Below, in pieces: positions 48,340-57,886 of a stretch of 62,609 nt of DNA; position 1 is the stretch's first letter; every line of letters starts with the position of its first letter. Origin of the DNA: CAZICM01 sp964537685 (GTDB lineage Bacteria > Myxococcota_A > Polyangia > Polyangiales > Polyangiaceae). The notes below the pieces were generated by a model. The model saw nothing but the letters and a program-made list of their open reading frames with translations. It was not told the origin of the DNA and made no database searches. Where the stretch lies: the NCBI GenBank assembly GCA_964537685.1, contig CAZICM010000055.1, forward strand, positions 1-62,609. Reading direction: 5' to 3'. Both the position numbers and the translations under genes were made by a program.

Positions 48340-50232
48340 CTAGGTTTGAGGGCTCTCTTCTTTCTTGGATTTCTTGTTGCCGTTCGCGCTGGAAGCGGCA
48401 TTCGTGCCAGCGCCCGCAGGCGTTTTCGTTTCTGTCTTTGCAGGCGTTTTCGCGTCGGATTTCGCAGCCGCTTTGGCTTCGGGCTTCGCAGGTGCCTTGG
48501 CTTCAGGCTTCGCAGGCGCCTTGGCTTCGGGCTTCGCAGGTGCCTTGGCTTCGGGCTTCGCAGGCGCCTTGGCTTCGGGCTTCGCGGGCGCCTTGGCTTC
48601 GGGCTTCTTCGCTTCTGCCTTTGCGGGCACCGCCTTGGCCTCGGGCTTCGCAGGCACCTTGGTTTCAGGCTTCTTCGCTTCAGGCTTCGCAGGCGCCGCC
48701 TTGGCTTCGGGCTTCGCGGGCGCCTTGGCTTCGGGCTTCGCAGGCGCCTTCACCGCGGGCTTCGCGGCCGGCTTGGCCTTGCTCTTCGCAGGCGCCTTCG
48801 CCTTGCTGCTCTTCGCAGGCGCCTTGGCCGCGGCTTTCACGGGTGTCTTCACTTCAGGCTTCGCAAGCGCTTTTGCTTCAACCTTCGCAGGCGCTTTTGC
48901 CTCGGCTTTCGCAGGCGCCTTCGCCTCGGCTTTCGCAGGCGCCTTCGCCTCGGCGGCCTTCGGCGCAGGGCTTTCCTTCACGGGCTCTGCCGGAGCCGGC
49001 GCGGCGGCAGGGGCAGGGGCAGGGGCCGCATTGCTCTTCGCAGGGGCCGCTTTCGGAGCCGCGGACGACCTGCGCAGACCAAAGAGATCGTCCGCCATTT
49101 TCGGGGCCCGATCGGTCTTTTCCCACGCAAACTCTTCGCGTCCAAAGTGGCCATAAGCCGCGGTTTTTCTGTAAATCGGCTTTAGCAAGTCGAGCTGATC
49201 GATGATCGCCTTTGGCCGCATATCAAAATTCTTCAGGATGTAGGATTCGAGCACCTGCTCATCCACGCGGCTTGTTCCAAAGGTATTGACGTGAACGCCC
49301 ACCGGCTGGGCAACGCCGATGGCATAAGCGATCTGAACCTCGCAGCGGCTGGCCGCGCCCGAGGCAACGACATTCTTGGCGACATAGCGCGCGTAGTAGC
49401 AAGCCGAACGATCGACCTTGGTGGGATCTTTTCCGCTGAACGCGCCGCCTCCGTGGCGCCCCATCCCGCCGTAGGTATCCACGATGATCTTGCGGCCCGT
49501 GAGGCCGGCATCCGCAAATGGCCCGCCGATAACAAAGCGGCCTGTCGGATTAATGAAGAACTTGGTGTTTTTATCGATGAGCTTCGCGGGAATGATCTTC
49601 TCGATAACCAAGGTCTGAACGGCATCCGCGATCGTCTTGTGCGAGACATCCGCATGATGCTGCGTGGACACAACAACCGCGGCCACGCGCGCAGGCACGT
49701 CGTTTTCGTACTCCACCGTAACCTGCGTCTTGCCATCCGGGCGGAGCCAGTCGAGCTCCTTGGACTTGCGAAGTTCCGATAAACGGCGCGCAAGCCGGTG
49801 CGCATAGCTGATCGGCGCAGGCATCAGATCGGGCGTCTCGTTCGTCGCATAGCCAAACATCAACCCTTGGTCGCCGGCCCCCTGCTCTTTGTGGAGCCCC
49901 TCTCCCTCGGTGACGCCCCGCGAAATGTCCGGCGACTGTTTTTCGATCGCCGTCAGCACCGCGCAGGTTTCGTAGTCGAAACCCATCGACGAATCCGTGT
50001 AACCGATGTCTTTAATGGTGCTCCGGACGACCTCGGGCATATCTACCCAGGCGGACGTTGTTATCTCGCCGGCCACGATAGCCATTCCGGTCTTCACCAT
50101 CGTCTCGCACGCAACACGCGCGGAAGGATCCTGAGCGATGATTCCATCGAGAATCGCATCGGAAATCTGATCACAAATTTTATCGGGATGTCCTTCCGTA
50201 ACGGACTCAGACGTGAACTGATAGCGGCGCAT
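48340..50232 (-). CDS. metK: S-adenosylmethionine synthetase with long Lys/Ala/Pro-rich tail
   Basis: MetK makes SAM from methionine and ATP. The first about 390 residues are a normal MetK: EGHPDKICDQISDAILDG, GAGDQGLMFGYATNETPDL and HGGGAFSGKDPTKVDRSACY, ending in YGHFGREEFAWE. The start at 50232 has a GAGGAG site. A tail of about 230 residues then repeats AKPEAKAPAK-type units with almost no acidic cluster, like bacterial histone H1-like tails. MetK proteins are usually 380-420 residues, so the fusion is unusual. The repeat is also present in DNA as about 24-bp units. No SAM riboswitch was seen upstream. Confidence 0.95.
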   Translation of the reverse strand: MRRYQFTSESVTEGHPDKICDQISDAILDGIIAQDPSARVACETMVKTGMAIVAGEITTSAWVDMPEVVRSTIKDIGYTDSSMGFDYETCAVLTAIEKQSPDISRGVTEGEGLHKEQGAGDQGLMFGYATNETPDLMPAPISYAHRLARRLSELRKSKELDWLRPDGKTQVTVEYENDVPARVAAVVVSTQHHADVSHKTIADAVQTLVIEKIIPAKLIDKNTKFFINPTGRFVIGGPFADAGLTGRKIIVDTYGGMGRHGGGAFSGKDPTKVDRSACYYARYVAKNVVASGAASRCEVQIAYAIGVAQPVGVHVNTFGTSRVDEQVLESYILKNFDMRPKAIIDQLDLLKPIYRKTAAYGHFGREEFAWEKTDRAPKMADDLFGLRRSSAAPKAAPAKSNAAPAPAPAAAPAPAEPVKESPAPKAAEAKAPAKAEAKAPAKAEAKAPAKVEAKALAKPEVKTPVKAAAKAPAKSSKAKAPAKSKAKPAAKPAVKAPAKPEAKAPAKPEAKAAPAKPEAKKPETKVPAKPEAKAVPAKAEAKKPEAKAPAKPEAKAPAKPEAKAPAKPEAKAPAKPEAKAPAKPEAKAAAKSDAKTPAKTETKTPAGAGTNAASSANGNKKSKKEESPQT

Positions 50233-50329
50233 GAAACACTCCTCTTCGTGCTGCGTCGATGAAAAGAGTTGCTTGCTTACGCTGATAGGTGCGCATCGTC
50301 AACGCAGGCATGACGGGCTGTGATCAAAA

Positions 50330-50359
50330 AAAACGGGCCGGCTTTGGCCGACCCGTTTT
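50330..50359 (-). terminator. Rho-independent terminator for the TRAP-type gene
   Basis: AAAACGGG with CCGGC pairs with GCCGACCCGTTTT over a TTT loop, with one mismatch. On the minus strand a run of eight T follows the stem, so it ends transcription from the gene at 50413-51408 before metK. metK therefore has its own start. Confidence 0.8.
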
Positions 50360-50412
50360 GATGAAAATCGCCGCTGAATTGAAAAGCGCCAGGTCAAAGG
50401 CGCGTCTCGCGC

Positions 50413-51408
50413 TCAGCCCTCGAGTTTCGCGATTAAGTCCGGTGAGAAGGTGCCTTGAGAAAGACGCTGGCGCACTTGCTTGAAGACCGACTCCCACTTG
50501 GCCTTCTCGTCGGCGCTTAAGTCGATAACGGTCATCTTCTCCTTCAGGCGCTTAAGCGCTGCATCGTCTTCATTGCGGATGCGCGTGGTGAGCGCGGCCG
50601 CGGCGACCTTGCCGGTATCGGTCAAGATCGTGCGCAAGTCTTCCGGCAAGGCTTCAAGCGCCTTGGTCGACAGGATCAGCGCGCCGATGGCGAAGCTGCT
50701 GGAGCTGCTGACGATGTGATCGAGCTTCGACGCCCACTGGAGCTGTTCGGCAGCGAGCGCGGGCACGGTGAGAACATTGATCGCGCCCGTGTTGAGGTTG
50801 GGCAGCACTTCAGGAACATTGAGCGGAACGCCCGTAACGCCGCCGACGACTTGATAAACGGCGGGCAGAATCGCGTCGGCACGCCACATGTAGGGCTTCT
50901 TGCCGCGGAGATCTTCGGGTGTGCGAATCGCGAAGCCTTTGGACATCAAGTAAGCCCGGCCGACATCGCCCCAGCCCGCGATGGTGAAACCCGCGTCCAG
51001 CGCGCCCTTTTCAAATTCGCGCTTCAGGCTGTCGCGCTTCTCGTCGAGCTTCTTCCAAGAAGAAAAGAGACCAGGCAACTGCAACGCCAAAATGGGTTTG
51101 TGGACTTTGCTCAGGCCGACGGCAGTAACCGCGGCTCCCTGAAGCTGGCCGGACTTAATCTTGCCAACCATCCCGTCTTCATCGCCCTGCTGGCCGTTGT
51201 AGAAGAACTGGAGCTCCATCCGTCCGCCGCTCTTCTCAGCCACGGCCTTTTGCCACACCGTAAACACCTGCCCCCAAGGACTCGACTTGGGTGCCAGCGT
51301 TCCAATTTTGAGCGTGTGCTCCGCTGCGCTTGCCTTTGTGGAAAGTCCGCCCACTGTCGCAACAGCAGCCGCAGCACCAAGGGATTGAATGAACGTTCTT
51401 CGCTGCAT
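50413..51408 (-). CDS. TRAP-type solute-binding protein (DctP-like)
   Basis: Starting at 51408, a signal peptide with a twin-arginine-like QRRTFIQSLGAAAAVATVGG precedes the mature DctP domain: HTLKIGTLAPKSSPWGQVF, GGRMELQFFYNGQQGDEDG, GMVGKIKSGQLQGAAVTAVG and GKKPYMWRADAILPAVYQVV. DctP proteins bind carboxylates for TRAP transporters; no membrane subunit is present near it, so it may work alone or with one elsewhere. A ribosome site GGGAGG lies 9 bases ahead. A terminator follows. Confidence 0.9.
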   Translation of the reverse strand: MQRRTFIQSLGAAAAVATVGGLSTKASAAEHTLKIGTLAPKSSPWGQVFTVWQKAVAEKSGGRMELQFFYNGQQGDEDGMVGKIKSGQLQGAAVTAVGLSKVHKPILALQLPGLFSSWKKLDEKRDSLKREFEKGALDAGFTIAGWGDVGRAYLMSKGFAIRTPEDLRGKKPYMWRADAILPAVYQVVGGVTGVPLNVPEVLPNLNTGAINVLTVPALAAEQLQWASKLDHIVSSSSSFAIGALILSTKALEALPEDLRTILTDTGKVAAAALTTRIRNEDDAALKRLKEKMTVIDLSADEKAKWESVFKQVRQRLSQGTFSPDLIAKLEG

Positions 51409-51840
51409 GATTCGTGGCCTCCCAATCTCCTCAACCAAACCAACGTGTTTGTTGTGTCCAAAACCAAAGGTTTTGAGCGTTTTGTCCTACGAGTGTCAGT
51501 CTCGGCCTCACAATGAGCACCGAGGGGTTTCAGCCGTCTTTTTCGCCTATAGCGAACCCGGGCGCGCATGGGTATGGGGAACGCATTCTTCTGTACGCAA
51601 TCCCATTTGCGTCCGTGACCTTTTGGGCTTTGGGCTGAGCACCACGGGAGGGTGGACGCCCTCTACGGCTCGAGAATTCACATGCACTTCAAAGAAAGTT
51701 TGTGACGCCCCTTCTGACGCATTGTGGCGAGGCTCAGCACCAGACACGAATTGGCCTTAAAACATAGGCATTTGCATAAAAAAGCAGGCGGGGCGCGGGA
51801 GCTCCGGCGGCGGAGCGACAATCGAGTAAGATGACGCGCC
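51409..51840. other. Intergenic region between divergent genes
   Basis: No convincing gene was seen; the frames open across it lack start context. A weak pair TTGGCC and CATAAA lies about 60-80 bases ahead of the YbjN-like gene and might be its promoter. Otherwise nothing is recognised. Confidence 0.4.
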
Positions 51841-52236
51841 ATGACCTTTGAGGAAGTGCGGGCGTGGCTGGAAAAAGACGGCTGGCCGGTTGAAATTATT
51901 TCGGACGTGTCGATTCGCAGCCGTTTCCGGGGCGCGGGCCGGGTGTTCCCTCTGTTTGTGTACTGCGAGCCTCAGTTCATCACCTTTGCCGTGCTTCCGT
52001 TCGCGCAGCTTCCTGAAGATCCTTACGACGCCGACAGCGTGATGAAGCGGCTTCTCAAGATGAACCGCGAGATGAATATGGCGAAGTTCTCTGTGGATGA
52101 GGACGGCGACATTATTCTGAGCGTCGAATACCGCATCGAGAATCTCGATCCGAGCGAAGTGCGCGATGCCGTGGATGTGCTCTCGTTCTATACGGAAAAG
52201 CTTCATCCTGAAGTGCTGAAGCTCTTGGATACCTAG
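51841..52236 (+). CDS. YbjN-domain protein
   Basis: A 131-residue protein with the YbjN fold: MTFEEVRAWLEKDGWPVEII, VFPLFVYCEPQFITFAVLPF, LLKMNREMNMAKFSVDEDGD and the helix NLDPSEVRDAVDVLSFY. The family includes putative sensory or type III chaperone-like proteins. No signal peptide. Convergent with the next gene, four bases apart. The role is unknown. Confidence 0.85.
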   Translation: MTFEEVRAWLEKDGWPVEIISDVSIRSRFRGAGRVFPLFVYCEPQFITFAVLPFAQLPEDPYDADSVMKRLLKMNREMNMAKFSVDEDGDIILSVEYRIENLDPSEVRDAVDVLSFYTEKLHPEVLKLLDT

Positions 52237-52240
52237 GCAT

Positions 52241-52483
52241 TCAGCGTTCGGCGACAATGCGGGTAATCAAATAGAGAACGAAGGCCGCAATCCAGACGCC
52301 GCCCGTTTTGTACCAGCCTTCGCGCATCGCCCAAATCGGCGCAAGAGGCGGCAATACAAAGGCGACGAGTCCGCGCCAGCGCGGTTTTGCCCGCAATACA
52401 AGGCGAATCGATAACGCGATATGAGCGGTGACGAGCACCGCGAACGCGATCACCAGGACCGTGAAGAGAAGCGCGTAGCGCAA
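52241..52483 (-). CDS. Small membrane protein
   Basis: Read from a TTG at 52483. Three hydrophobic segments, LLFTVLVIAFAVLVTAHIAL, GLVAFVLPPLAPIWAM and GVWIAAFVLYLITRIV, in only 80 residues. No family was recognised. It is convergent with the YbjN gene. The TTG start and short length make it moderately uncertain. Confidence 0.55.
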   Translation of the reverse strand: MRYALLFTVLVIAFAVLVTAHIALSIRLVLRAKPRWRGLVAFVLPPLAPIWAMREGWYKTGGVWIAAFVLYLITRIVAER

Positions 52484-52532
52484 GGCGCCAAACTCTATCA
52501 GGGAGCGCTCTCGCCCGCGACAGATCCAGCGG

Positions 52533-54578
52533 GTGGGCCGGCTGGTCTCGTCTCGGAGGGGGATCTCATGTAATCTCGGCGCAGTGCACCCTGTTCACCC
52601 ATCTCGCACAAAGCCCTTGAACCCCTCTGATTCACAACTGGCCGCCGCTCCTTCCGAGCCTTCACGCCGGCCCCGGCAGAGCCGCCTCATCTCGGCGCTT
52701 CACCGCTCATTGCACGATATTCGCGCGGCCATTTTGGTCGGCGCCGTCTGCAGTACAGCCTTGGGCGCGGGGCTCGCGCAGGCCCTGCCTTCAGATCCAG
52801 ACGATATTTTGCCGCTGTCCGAAGTGAAGCCGGGCATGAAGGGCCACGGGCTCACCGTGTTTTCAGGAACGACGCCCGAGCGCTTCGATGTGGAAGTGAT
52901 TTCCATCCTGAAAAACTTCCGCCCGAACATGAATCTCATCCTCGTCAAGACGATTCATCCGAGGCTTGAAATTACGCGCACGGTTGCGGGGATGAGCGGA
53001 AGCCCGATTTATCTCAAAGGTAAAATGATCGGCGCCTACGCGTATGGGTGGCTCTTTGGCGTGGAGCCCATCGCGGGCGTGACGCCGATTCAATCGATGC
53101 TCGAGGAGCTGAACCGGCCTATTCCAAAGGGTTTTCTGCCGGGCGGCTCGCCTATGCCGAGTTCCAAAGTCGCGGCCGATCCCAAAGTCGAAATGAGCCC
53201 GCACGCGTATGCCGGTGCGCCGGATGCCTACGATTTAACGGCCCACGCCAAGCAAATGGCCGCGAGGACGGCGCCTGCTCTTTCGTCGCCCGAAGGCTCT
53301 CAGCTTGCCCGGGCTTCAACGCCTGTGCTGATGGGCGGGATGGGCGGCGTATCCATGAAGATTGCAAGCGATCTGCTTGCGCCGATGGGCTTGGAGCCTC
53401 TTCAGGCAGGAGGCGGATCATCCAAACAGCCCGACAAAGATGCGCCGACCAAGTTTGTGGACGGAGGAGCGATCGGCGTTGAGCTTCTGCGGGGCGATAT
53501 TTCAGCGACGGGCGTGGGCACAGTGACGCGCGTGTCGGGCAACAAGCTGCTGGCCTTTGGCCATCCGATGATGCAGGGCGGCATTTCTCAAATGCCCACG
53601 GCGATCGCGCATGTGCACTGGATTTTAGCGAGCCATAACCGGAGTTTTAAGATCAGCGAAGCGGTGCGATCGATGGGAACGCTGGTCAACGATCGGCAAG
53701 CCGCCATCGTGGTCGATACGACGGCGAAGGCGCCGACTTTTCCGATGCAGATTCGCTTTGAAGGCGTGGAAGGAGCGGCGCATCCGATATGGAACGTGGA
53801 TGTTGCGCTCGATCAATTCACATCGCCGGCCTTTGCAGCGATGGCCATTGGAAGCGCGGCGGAAACGACAACCGCCGAACGCCGCGATATGACATGGCGT
53901 TCGGTGAGCCGGCTCAAAATCGCCCGCTATGGAACGCTGACCCTGAAGGACTTTGGCTCGGGCAATGGCAGCCCGCTGGGGCCCGATGACTTTGTGAGAA
54001 CACGGCTTGTGCGGGCGATGGGTTCGCTGCTGAACAACCCTTGGGAGCCCGTGCAAGTAGAAAAGGTTGAGACGGATATCCGCGTGACCTTTGAGCGCGA
54101 GGTCTCTCTTTTGCGCAGCACCGCCATTCTCAGCCCCGAAATCGACGTGGGCGAAAAAGCCCGGATTCGCATGGATATTCAGCCCTATCAAGGCAAGGTT
54201 GAGTCGAAGATTATCGAAGTGGAAATTCCCGAGGAGCTCGCGGGCCGGGAAGTCGAAATTGAACTCGCGCCGGGTTACGAAGTCGACAAGCCCCAAGCCA
54301 CGCCCAACAGCGTGGCCGAGCTGATCGCGATGCTTCAAAACCAGAATTTCGATTCTGAAAGCATGGTCGCGACGATTCGCCTCCGGGAAAATGGCGCCGC
54401 CTTTAAAGGCCAAGTGGCTTCCCGGCTTCCCCCCTTCGCCATCGACACGCTGCGCGCGGGGAGTGTTTCCGATGCGCCTGAAACCTTTGGCGCCCAAAGC
54501 GTTTCCGTCTTTCCTATGCAGCGCTTTATCGTCGGGCGCGATTCGGTTCGCGTGAAGGTGCGTCCGCCTTTGCGCTGA
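52533..54578 (+). CDS. SpoIVB-type S55 family peptidase
   Basis: A large exported protein. After a long N-terminal lead there is a hydrophobic segment (AAILVGAVCSTALGAGLAQAL). The core begins PLSEVKPGMKGHGLTVFSGT; VAGMSGSPIYLKGKMIGAYA holds the catalytic Ser in SGSP, and AFGHPMMQGGISQMPTAIAH follows. This is the SpoIVB/S55 pattern, Ser peptidases that cleave signalling or matrix proteins outside the membrane. The middle has a Pro/Ala-rich insert. The start may be later than 52533, for example GTG at 52581. It precedes a beta-propeller protein by 65 bases, possibly its partner. Confidence 0.88.
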   Translation: MGRLVSSRRGISCNLGAVHPVHPSRTKPLNPSDSQLAAAPSEPSRRPRQSRLISALHRSLHDIRAAILVGAVCSTALGAGLAQALPSDPDDILPLSEVKPGMKGHGLTVFSGTTPERFDVEVISILKNFRPNMNLILVKTIHPRLEITRTVAGMSGSPIYLKGKMIGAYAYGWLFGVEPIAGVTPIQSMLEELNRPIPKGFLPGGSPMPSSKVAADPKVEMSPHAYAGAPDAYDLTAHAKQMAARTAPALSSPEGSQLARASTPVLMGGMGGVSMKIASDLLAPMGLEPLQAGGGSSKQPDKDAPTKFVDGGAIGVELLRGDISATGVGTVTRVSGNKLLAFGHPMMQGGISQMPTAIAHVHWILASHNRSFKISEAVRSMGTLVNDRQAAIVVDTTAKAPTFPMQIRFEGVEGAAHPIWNVDVALDQFTSPAFAAMAIGSAAETTTAERRDMTWRSVSRLKIARYGTLTLKDFGSGNGSPLGPDDFVRTRLVRAMGSLLNNPWEPVQVEKVETDIRVTFEREVSLLRSTAILSPEIDVGEKARIRMDIQPYQGKVESKIIEVEIPEELAGREVEIELAPGYEVDKPQATPNSVAELIAMLQNQNFDSESMVATIRLRENGAAFKGQVASRLPPFAIDTLRAGSVSDAPETFGAQSVSVFPMQRFIVGRDSVRVKVRPPLR

Positions 54579-54642
54579 ACTGCGCTGAAACTCAACTTCA
54601 AAGCAAACCCGAACGCCACACCACAAAATTCCAAAAGACAAA

Positions 54643-56748
54643 ATGAGCTCCACACGTCTCATGCGCTCCACCAAAACGGTTCGCCCCACTCACCTGAAAA
54701 TAGGGGCGCTCGCTGCCCTTTCCGCCTTGGCGCTGGCCGCCGCGACACCCGCCCACGCCGTTGGAACACGAACCTTTGTGATCGACTCGATGAGCGAACT
54801 CAAGGGCGGCGATCTTTCAGGCGTCAGCGTCGATTCGAATGGCAATGTGAGCGCGGGCCTGACGCTGGGCGCAACGCCGCTTTCAGACGTGGCTTCGGTG
54901 TGGAGTTCTGCGGTGCTCGCCGATGGTTCTGTGCTGCTCGGAACGGGCAACGAAGGAAAGATTGTCCGGGTATCCGGCGCGCAGGTGTCGGTTGCCGCGA
55001 CAACATCGCAAATGGCGGTGAGCGCGCTGGCGATCGCCTGGAACGGCGAGGCGATCGCGGGCACCTTTCCCGAGGGCAAGCTCTTCCGCGTGCCCGCAAA
55101 CAACGCGAAGCCCGGCGATGCGCCTGTGTTCGCAACACTGCCGGATACCGAAGACATTTGGGCCTTGGCCTTCGATGAAAAAGCCAAGGTGCTCTACGCC
55201 GCGACAGGCCCCAATGGAAAACTGTTCCGCATCGATGCGGCGGGCAAAGCCCAAGTTCACTTCGACAGCGATGAACCGCATCTCACATCGGTCGCTGTTG
55301 CCGACGATGGCACGGTGTACACAGGCTCGAACGGCAAGGCGCTTCTCTACAAAATCACCGGGCCCGGACGGGCAAGCGTTCTGTACGATTTCGATGCCGA
55401 CGACGTAAAAGCCATCTCCATCGGGCGAGGACCTCAGCGCGGTGTTTTGTACGCCATCGCCAACAAATATTCCGAGGCATTCTCTGCGCCCAAACGAAAC
55501 AAAAGCGGCCCGGGCGGACCTGCTCCATCGCGGCCGGGGCGGCCTGGCAAAGGTCTCTTGATGCGCATCGATAACAGCGGCGTGGCTGAAAAGATGCTCG
55601 ACGACGACGATTCGCATTACGTGTCGCTCGCGCTCGATGAAAACGATCGGCCTTATGTGGGCACAGGCGCGGAAGGCCGTCTTTACACGGTCGATGAAAA
55701 CCATGTCGCGCGGCTCATCGCCGATACCGATGAACGGCAAATTGGAGCGATTTCCGTCGCTGGAAAACGGCGTTTTATCGCGACAACCGATCCGGCCGTG
55801 TTTCATGAAATCAAAGGAACGGGCGGCCCGGACGCGGTGTGGACAAGCAAAGTGCTGGATGCCGGACTGCGGGCGACCTTTGGACGGCTGACATGGCGTT
55901 CCGAAGGCGCGCTCGAGTTTTCAACGAGAAGCGGTAATACAGCCACACCCGACTCCACATGGAGCGCCTGGTCGGTGGGAATGACGGCTCCCGGCGATGT
56001 GAGCAGCCCAGCCGCCCGGTACATTCAGATCCGCGCCCGATTTGCGCCCGATCCCAAGGCTATTTTGCGCGATGTGACCTTGGCTTTCGTCACCGACAAT
56101 GCCCGCGCCGTCGTCACCGCGATCGACGCCGCTCAAAAGGGAGGACAGTCCAAATCGGGACTGAAGACCGGCATCGTTCAATCGGGAGGCGAAGTTCCCA
56201 AACCGGCGAGCTCGGTCAAGGTAAACATCAAAGTCGATAACCCCGATCAGGACGATCTGCGCTACCGGCTTTCGTATCGGCTCGAAGGGCAAACCATTTG
56301 GCACAACGCCTTAAAACCAGGCGAAAAACTAACGCGCGGCGATTACGATTGGGACACAAGCGCTTTGCCCGAAGGCACCTATCGGTTGATGGTCGAAGTC
56401 ACCGATGAAATGGCCAATCCGCCCGACCGGGTTACCCGGCACAAGCTCGAGTCCAGCGTGGTGTTGATCGATAACACGCCACCCGTTTTTAAGTCGCTGA
56501 CGCTCACGGGACGCAAGCTCAAAGGCGAAGTTGTGGATGGCGTGGGGCCGATTGCCAGGCTTGAGGTGTCAACAGCGGGAAGTGATGAGTGGCGGCCGCT
56601 ATTTCCAAGCGACAACGTGTTCGACGAACCTACCGAAAGCATCGATGTGGACATTGCTTCCATCGTGCCGCCCGGCCCCGCAATTGTGAGCGTGCGCGCC
56701 TATGACAGCGCCGGAAATTCCGTCTCGCGCAACGTAGAAGCCCGCTAA
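54643..56748 (+). CDS. Exported beta-propeller protein
   Basis: A 701-residue protein with a signal peptide (LAALSALALAAATPAHA). The main part has repeated strand units such as AVLADGSVLLGTGNEGKIVR, LAFDEKAKVLYAATGPNGKL and VAVADDGTVYTGSNGKALLY, a beta-propeller. The C-terminal part looks Ig-like or fibronectin-like (RYRLSYRLEGQTIWHNA and GTYRLMVEVTDEMANPPDR). It follows the S55 peptidase closely. The ligand is not evident. Confidence 0.85.
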   Translation: MSSTRLMRSTKTVRPTHLKIGALAALSALALAAATPAHAVGTRTFVIDSMSELKGGDLSGVSVDSNGNVSAGLTLGATPLSDVASVWSSAVLADGSVLLGTGNEGKIVRVSGAQVSVAATTSQMAVSALAIAWNGEAIAGTFPEGKLFRVPANNAKPGDAPVFATLPDTEDIWALAFDEKAKVLYAATGPNGKLFRIDAAGKAQVHFDSDEPHLTSVAVADDGTVYTGSNGKALLYKITGPGRASVLYDFDADDVKAISIGRGPQRGVLYAIANKYSEAFSAPKRNKSGPGGPAPSRPGRPGKGLLMRIDNSGVAEKMLDDDDSHYVSLALDENDRPYVGTGAEGRLYTVDENHVARLIADTDERQIGAISVAGKRRFIATTDPAVFHEIKGTGGPDAVWTSKVLDAGLRATFGRLTWRSEGALEFSTRSGNTATPDSTWSAWSVGMTAPGDVSSPAARYIQIRARFAPDPKAILRDVTLAFVTDNARAVVTAIDAAQKGGQSKSGLKTGIVQSGGEVPKPASSVKVNIKVDNPDQDDLRYRLSYRLEGQTIWHNALKPGEKLTRGDYDWDTSALPEGTYRLMVEVTDEMANPPDRVTRHKLESSVVLIDNTPPVFKSLTLTGRKLKGEVVDGVGPIARLEVSTAGSDEWRPLFPSDNVFDEPTESIDVDIASIVPPGPAIVSVRAYDSAGNSVSRNVEAR

Positions 56749-56911
56749 TTCAAGCCTGGACTCGCGCCCTGACAACAGCGTCGCGGTCGCGCCGTCCTGG
56801 GATGCCCTGTTGCCGCGCAGCCTCACAGCTTCTCCGCATGCCGAGCCGATTGAACACGCACCTGATACGGCACGGCGCACGGCACGATCCGTGAATACAC
56901 TGCATCGTGGA

Positions 56912-57832
56912 ATGCAAAAATTAGATTTTCCTACCTCCACGTTCTCACCCAAACCGTTCCGCTCGACGCCACGCACCACAGGTTTTTTCCGAGGCGTGCT
57001 GCGCGGAGCGATTCCCCTTTTCGCCACGATGACATGGCTCTCGGCGTGTGCTTTTGAGCTGGCCTTGGATACAAGCGGCGGCGGCGCCACAGGCAGCGGG
57101 ACTTCATCAGGGGCCTCGTCGTCCGGAACCGGCGGCGGTGATGCAAGCATCGTTCTCGGGCCAACCACGGGCATGGAAAACGGAGCTCCGCTGGATCCGG
57201 CCGCCCTCTGTCTTCCCGGCGAATGCACGATTCATGAAGATCCCAACACCTGCGCGGCCAATAGCGGCGCCGAACAAGCATGCGGCCTTGTGAGCGATGG
57301 GATGAAGGTGGTCACCTCGTGCGCCCCTGTCGGGGCATACAGCGAAGGCGAAGTCTGCATGGTGCAAGGCGATTGCGGCCCTGGCCTTGGATGTGCCATC
57401 GATGGCAACGGTAACGCGCTGTGCCGAAGCTATTGCTGCGGCGACGCCGAGCTGTGCCCCAAGAGCACCTATTGCGAAGCGCAAGCGATGAAGATCGGCG
57501 ATGCCAATCCCAAAGCCGCCCTCATGCCCGTGTGTGTTCCCGCATCGAACTGCGAGCTGCTTAACGACGCGGACTCCTGCGCTCCCGGACTCACATGCAC
57601 CATCGTCCGAAAGGACGGAACCACAAGCTGCGTCGTTCCGGGCCCCGGCACACTCAACGAACCCTGCCCCTGCGCCGCAGGATTTATCTGCTCCAAGCTG
57701 CTGGGCACCTGCCTCAAGCTGTGCCGCATCGGACAAGACAACATCGACTGCGGACAAGACGCGAGCTGTCAGACGGGCAGCACCGCCTATTATCCGCCCG
57801 GTATTGGCACATGCGTCGGCGGCGCCAAATGA
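56912..57832 (+). CDS. Cys-rich lipoprotein
   Basis: The start at 56912 (upstream frame open to 56810) gives a signal with lipobox-like LSAC. A Gly/Ser/Thr-rich linker (GGGATGSGTSSGASSSGTGG) is followed by many Cys pairs: CLPGECTIHEDPNTCAANSG, CGPGLGCAIDGNGNALCRSY, CAPGLTCTIVRK and CGQDASCQTG. This is the pattern of secreted Cys-rich lipoproteins of myxobacteria. The role is unknown. Confidence 0.8.
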   Translation: MQKLDFPTSTFSPKPFRSTPRTTGFFRGVLRGAIPLFATMTWLSACAFELALDTSGGGATGSGTSSGASSSGTGGGDASIVLGPTTGMENGAPLDPAALCLPGECTIHEDPNTCAANSGAEQACGLVSDGMKVVTSCAPVGAYSEGEVCMVQGDCGPGLGCAIDGNGNALCRSYCCGDAELCPKSTYCEAQAMKIGDANPKAALMPVCVPASNCELLNDADSCAPGLTCTIVRKDGTTSCVVPGPGTLNEPCPCAAGFICSKLLGTCLKLCRIGQDNIDCGQDASCQTGSTAYYPPGIGTCVGGAK

Positions 57833-57886
57833 AGCTTCTCTCGATCGACCATCGCGGGGCTTGGATGTGGCATCCTGCCTGATACC

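Noticed and set aside
48121..49205. Plus-strand ORFs rich in Leu/Gly/Arg or Ala/Ser/Gly opposite the metK tail
   Set aside because: They are open only because the tail is a codon-biased repeat; the minus-strand frame is fused to MetK and explains the DNA.
50233..50412. SAM riboswitch upstream of metK
   Set aside because: No conserved SAM-I or SAM-II core was seen; the only structure is the terminator of the neighbouring gene.
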